Below are positions 6,376 to 8,720 of a stretch of DNA of 8,720 nt, in pieces. The stretch spans positions 1 to 8,720 of the forward strand of contig CAJVYT010000169.1 of the NCBI GenBank assembly GCA_913009765.1, written 5' to 3'. Numbering within the stretch: the stretch's first letter is position 1; the number at the start of each line of letters is the position of its first letter. The position numbers and the translations under genes are program-made. The stretch is from an uncultured candidate division Zixibacteria bacterium (GTDB lineage: Bacteria; Zixibacteria; MSB-5A5; GN15; FEB-12). The notes beneath the pieces are model-generated. The model made no database searches. It had not been told where the DNA came from and saw only the letters and a program-made list of their open reading frames with translations.

Positions 6376-7004
6376 CCGCTTTCTATAAGTTTATCTATGG
6401 TTAAAGATTTTTTTTCATTTTTATGCATTGCTTTTGCGATATATTTTCCAATCATATCAAATTCGAGATTGACAAAATCGTTTTGTTTTAATTTTGAGAG
6501 AGTAGTTTTTTGCTCGGTATGCGGAATTATATTCACAGATAGATTCCCACTTGACACTTTATTGATTGTCAGCGAAACACCGTTGACGGCGATTGAACCT
6601 TTTTCGATAATCAAATTGTCAAAGTTAGAATCGTAAGCAATATATATCTCAAGTGAGTTTCCAACCGGTGATATTGATTTTATTTGTCCACGACAATCGA
6701 TATGACCGGAAACCATGTGTCCGCCCATACGTCCGCCAAGTTTCATAGCACGTTCTAAATTTATTTGCTGACCGGTTTTATATTGTGAAATAATAGTTCG
6801 TTCCGATGTTTCTTTAGATACTTCAACGGTAAATGAGTTTTTATCAAAAGAGATGACAGTCAGACAGGCACCGTCGCAAGCAATCGATTCTCCAAGTTCT
6901 AATTCTGTATGAGAAAAATCTGAATGAATCTGCATTACTTTGTAATCGTTTTTGGAAGAAAAACTTTGCAGCGTTCCGACAGTTTCTATTAGTCCTGTGA
7001 ACAT
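6369..7004 (-). CDS. ribE: Riboflavin synthase, alpha subunit
   Basis: The last step: two molecules of 6,7-dimethyl-8-ribityllumazine are dismutated to riboflavin and the ribityl-uracil precursor. The 211 residues form the usual two lumazine-binding barrels. The N-terminal signature MFTGLIETVG starts the protein. Barrel one carries GESIACDGACLTV (38-50) and GGHMVSGHID (94-103). Barrel two carries KGSIAVNGVSLTI (135-147), IIPHTEQKTTL (159-169) and NLEFDMIGKYI (179-189). Barrel one has CDGAC where VNGVC is usual. The start at 7004 is chosen because MFTGLIE is the conserved N-terminus and GGGGGAAAG precedes it by a few bases; an in-frame Met at 7019 would add five unconserved residues. The start shares one base with the ribD stop (TAATG). 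The gene is named ribE in the Gram-positive convention and ribC in E. coli. Confidence 0.96.
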   Translation of the reverse strand: MFTGLIETVGTLQSFSSKNDYKVMQIHSDFSHTELELGESIACDGACLTVISFDKNSFTVEVSKETSERTIISQYKTGQQINLERAMKLGGRMGGHMVSGHIDCRGQIKSISPVGNSLEIYIAYDSNFDNLIIEKGSIAVNGVSLTINKVSSGNLSVNIIPHTEQKTTLSKLKQNDFVNLEFDMIGKYIAKAMHKNEKKSLTIDKLIESGW

Positions 7005-8101
7005 TATGCTTTCCCCCATTTTGGATATCCGACAAAGATGGTATCTTCACCTGATTTAAAAGTATAATGCTTATTAAATCCCACCATATCAGATAATTTG
7101 TCAGTTTTAAATGATGTGAAGCTGTCTATACCTTTTCCCATAATTTTGGGAACAGTTACCAATACAATTTTGTCTACTAATTTTTGAGTGATAAATGATG
7201 AAGCCAGCTTTGAGCCACCTTCACAGAGAATTGAAGAAATATTAAACTGTTTTGCTTTATCTAAAAAATCGTGTAAATCTATCTTGTCTCTTTGTGATTT
7301 AAGTGTCCATGTAATAACATTGTTCTTCTTTTGAGAAAATGTTTTCAGAGATTTTTCCGTAGAGGCAATAATTGTTTTATAGTCTGCATTATTTTTAATG
7401 AGATTTAATGAATCCGAGAAGTTCAACGAACGAGACAGAATTATACAGTATGGATTCTGACCTTTGCTCAGTCGAACGGTTAATTGAGGGTTGTCATACT
7501 TTGCTGTTTGAGAACCAATCACAACAGCATCAACATCCGCCCTGAGTTTATGCACATAAGTTAGCGATTTTTTAGATGAAAGATATTTCGACTCGTGTGA
7601 GAGGGTTGCAATTTTACCGTCTAATGTTTGAGCGAGTTTCAGTGTTACAAAAGGTCGTTTATTCAGATGATAGAAAATATATGAATCATTGATATAAAAA
7701 GATTCATTTATAAGAACATTTATAACAACTTCAATACCGGCTTTTTTTAATTGTCTGATACCTTTGCCATTGACAAGTTTGTTCGGGTCTTTAATACCAA
7801 TAACAACTTTTTTGATTTTATTTTGAATGATTGCTTCGGTGCATGGTCCGGTACGCCCTGTATGACAGCACGGTTCTAAATTAACATATAGTGTAGAACC
7901 TGCCACCGATTCTTGAGCATTTTTCAATGCCATAATTTCGGCATGATCTTTTCCGACAGCTTTGTGATATCCCTCTGAAATGATTTCAGAGCTTTTTACA
8001 ATTACCGCACCAACCAAAGGATTTGGCGAAGTTTTGCCTCTGCCTTTTTCAGCAAGTTGTAAGGCTCTCGCCATATATGTTCTGTCAAAATCAGCAGTCA
8101 T
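7004..8101 (-). CDS. ribD: Bifunctional riboflavin deaminase-reductase RibD
   Basis: Performs the second and third steps from GTP: zinc-dependent deamination of the pyrimidine, then NADPH-dependent reduction of the ribosyl side chain. The 365 residues have the usual order. The deaminase domain (about 1-145) has TSPNPLVGAVIV (24-35), HAE with His53 and Glu55, and PCCHTGRTGPC (77-87) with zinc ligands Cys78 and Cys87. The reductase domain (about 148-365) has TLKLAQTLDGKIAT (153-166), LRADVDAVVIGSQTA (186-200), DNPQLTVR (203-210) and CEGGSKLASSFI (293-304). The ATG at 8101 places the conserved DRTYMARAL near the N-terminus. It directly follows the U-tract of the riboswitch terminator, and the only purine-rich sequence upstream is GGGG in that hairpin. 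Its stop overlaps ribE. Confidence 0.97.
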   Translation of the reverse strand: MTADFDRTYMARALQLAEKGRGKTSPNPLVGAVIVKSSEIISEGYHKAVGKDHAEIMALKNAQESVAGSTLYVNLEPCCHTGRTGPCTEAIIQNKIKKVVIGIKDPNKLVNGKGIRQLKKAGIEVVINVLINESFYINDSYIFYHLNKRPFVTLKLAQTLDGKIATLSHESKYLSSKKSLTYVHKLRADVDAVVIGSQTAKYDNPQLTVRLSKGQNPYCIILSRSLNFSDSLNLIKNNADYKTIIASTEKSLKTFSQKKNNVITWTLKSQRDKIDLHDFLDKAKQFNISSILCEGGSKLASSFITQKLVDKIVLVTVPKIMGKGIDSFTSFKTDKLSDMVGFNKHYTFKSGEDTIFVGYPKWGKA

Positions 8102-8109
8102 AAAAAAAA

Positions 8110-8132
8110 CCCCAAACAAATATATTTCGGGG
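8110..8132 (-). terminator. Riboswitch-controlled intrinsic terminator before ribD
   Basis: On the minus strand CCCCGAA and TTTGGGG form a 7-pair stem (one G-U) with a loop of about nine bases. Eight U residues follow directly (8109-8102) and run straight into the ATG of ribD at 8101. In the FMN-bound state this should stop transcription before the operon. The 3' arm GGGG lies eight bases before the ATG and is the only Shine-Dalgarno candidate, so the same hairpin could also block ribosome access. Confidence 0.85.
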
Positions 8133-8171
8133 CATAACCAAATGATGCAACTGTACCGCTGCGTATAAGTG

Positions 8172-8290
8172 GCTCTTCTACCATCCGGACTATACCGTCG
8201 GCATCTGAATTTCACAGATTCAACCAATAGTTACAAAGGTTCGCGGGCTATTACCGCCGGTCGAGGAATTACACCTCGCCCCGAAGATTA
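8172..8290 (-). ncRNA. FMN riboswitch (RFN element)
   Basis: A complete FMN aptamer in the ribD leader. Recognisable conserved blocks on the minus strand, 5' to 3': TCTTCGGGGC (P1 and junction, 8287-8278); GAGGTGTAATTCCTC (P2); GACCGGCGGTAATAGCCCGC (P3); a variable AACC...GGTT stem; ATCTGTGAAATTCAGATGCC (P5 region); and GACGGTATAGTCCGGATGG, leading to GAAGA (8178-8174), which closes P1 with TCTTC (8287-8283). Known RFN elements bind FMN and repress riboflavin genes by premature termination or by blocking translation. Here an intrinsic terminator lies about 40 bases downstream, directly before ribD. The aptamer is intact, so FMN-dependent repression of the whole ribD-E-BA-H-nusB unit is expected. 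Confidence 0.97.
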
Positions 8291-8303
8291 TAATTTCAGA
8301 TTG

Positions 8304-8331
8304 AATATAGATGAAAAGGTAGAAAAAGCAA
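8304..8331 (-). promoter_or_regulatory. Probable promoter of the riboflavin operon
   Basis: TTGCTT (8331-8326) and TATATT (8309-8304) are spaced by 16 bases. The -10 box matches five of six consensus bases, but the -35 is weak, matching clearly only at TTG. Predicted initiation near 8297 would put the RFN aptamer about ten bases into the transcript, as expected. It lies in the short space after the receiver-domain gene. Confidence 0.55.
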
Positions 8332-8340
8332 ATCTTTTTT

Positions 8341-8720
8341 TTAAGCCGGAGTTGGCTCCACAAGTTCCTGTATCATTACTTTTATGTCCTTTAAGTGGAA
8401 CGGTTTAGATAATACCGTTTTAACGCCTTTTAAGGCGACCTCATCATGATTAAGCTGTGTCCCCCATCCGGTAATCATAGCAATTGGAAGTTCCGGTTTT
8501 TTAGAGTGGATTTCTCCGGCAAGTTCTAAACCTGACATTCCCGGCATACCAAGGTCAGTTATTACTAAATCAAATTCTTCTGTTTCAAATGCTTTTAAAG
8601 CGGAAAAGCCATCTTCACAGGCAACGGTATCATAACCGTCTATTGAGAGCATATCTGTTAAGACTTCTCTTATTTGATCGTCATCGTCAACAACTAATAT
8701 TTTTAATTGTTTGATAGTTT
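8341..8720 (-). CDS. Receiver (REC) domain, C-terminal end of a two-component protein, partial
   Basis: A phosphoacceptor domain of two-component signalling. The frame stays open to the window edge, so the N-terminus is missing. Reading upstream of the internal Met at 8652 adds TIKQLKILVVDDDDQIREVL and then TDM, completing the domain start. Visible features are the acidic cluster VVDDDD, the phosphorylation site in LVITDLGMPGMSG (the Asp of TDLG), the switch Thr in MITGWG, and the conserved Lys in LSKPF. The protein ends soon after the last helix (IQELVEPTPA), so no DNA-binding output domain follows. It is either a single-domain CheY-like regulator whose start lies just outside, or the receiver at the C-terminus of a hybrid histidine kinase. 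The TDLGMPG and TGWG wording resembles the latter, but this is inference. The gap to the riboflavin promoter is short. Confidence 0.9.
   Translation of the reverse strand, partial: TIKQLKILVVDDDDQIREVLTDMLSIDGYDTVACEDGFSALKAFETEEFDLVITDLGMPGMSGLELAGEIHSKKPELPIAMITGWGTQLNHDEVALKGVKTVLSKPFHLKDIKVMIQELVEPTPA

Noticed and set aside
8102..8227. Longer N-terminus of RibD from a TTG at 8227
   Set aside because: The extension is the translated riboswitch and terminator; RibD homology starts just after the ATG at 8101.
8287..8292. Perfect TATAAT on the minus strand as the riboflavin operon -10 box
   Set aside because: Initiation from it would begin near 8280 and remove the 5' strand of riboswitch P1. 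The TATATT at 8304-8309 leaves the aptamer intact.
84..8720. Plus-strand open frames throughout the window
   Set aside because: All lie opposite well-recognised minus-strand genes or RNA elements, with no conserved motifs of their own.
84..8720. Mobile elements, CRISPR arrays, phage or defence genes
   Set aside because: No transposase, integrase, spaced repeats or terminal inverted repeats were seen; the content is housekeeping.

Overview
The window reads as one end of a low-GC Gram-negative bacterial contig, probably assembled from a metagenome. Every gene I can support is on the minus strand. An FadL-type outer-membrane porin implies an outer membrane. The promoters look like ordinary sigma70 sites (TTGACA / TATATT), several genes have good Shine-Dalgarno sequences, and neither tRNA gene encodes CCA. 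The combination of FadL-like porin, fused RibBA and hybrid-kinase-like receiver would fit an FCB-type lineage outside the classical Bacteroidetes, but that placement is a weak inference. 

Layout from low to high coordinates. Positions 1-83 are not biology: 26-83 is an exact copy of the Illumina P5/TruSeq universal adapter, preceded by a T-rich read-through tail. It truncates an FadL/OmpP1-like porin gene (84-1401), which has its own promoter and two palindromes upstream. Next come tRNA-Arg(CCT), then apt, an acylphosphatase gene and a TIGR00725/LOG-like Rossmann gene (1743-3024), then tRNA-Pro(CGG) with a clear promoter. These five genes may share one transcript running from tRNA-Pro to tRNA-Arg. 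surE follows (3272-4039). 

The main content is a complete riboflavin operon, transcribed from about 8300 down to about 4115: promoter, FMN riboswitch, intrinsic terminator, ribD, ribE (riboflavin synthase), ribBA, ribH, nusB, and a strong hairpin terminator. The genes are tightly coupled: stop and start codons overlap at ribD/ribE, ribE/ribBA and ribH/nusB, and ribBA and ribH are 15 nt apart. Together the enzymes convert GTP and ribulose 5-phosphate to riboflavin; the step not visible here is the dephosphorylation of the pyrimidinedione intermediate. The riboswitch should shut the operon off when FMN is plentiful. 

At the high end is the C-terminal receiver domain of a two-component protein that continues off the window edge. 

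I find no mobile element, CRISPR array or undescribed gene system; this is mostly housekeeping sequence. The points most worth a second look are the adapter chimera, the riboswitch expression platform (its terminator U-tract abuts the ribD start codon, and its 5' arm is exactly complementary to the riboswitch P1 region), and the unassigned palindromes upstream of the porin promoter.
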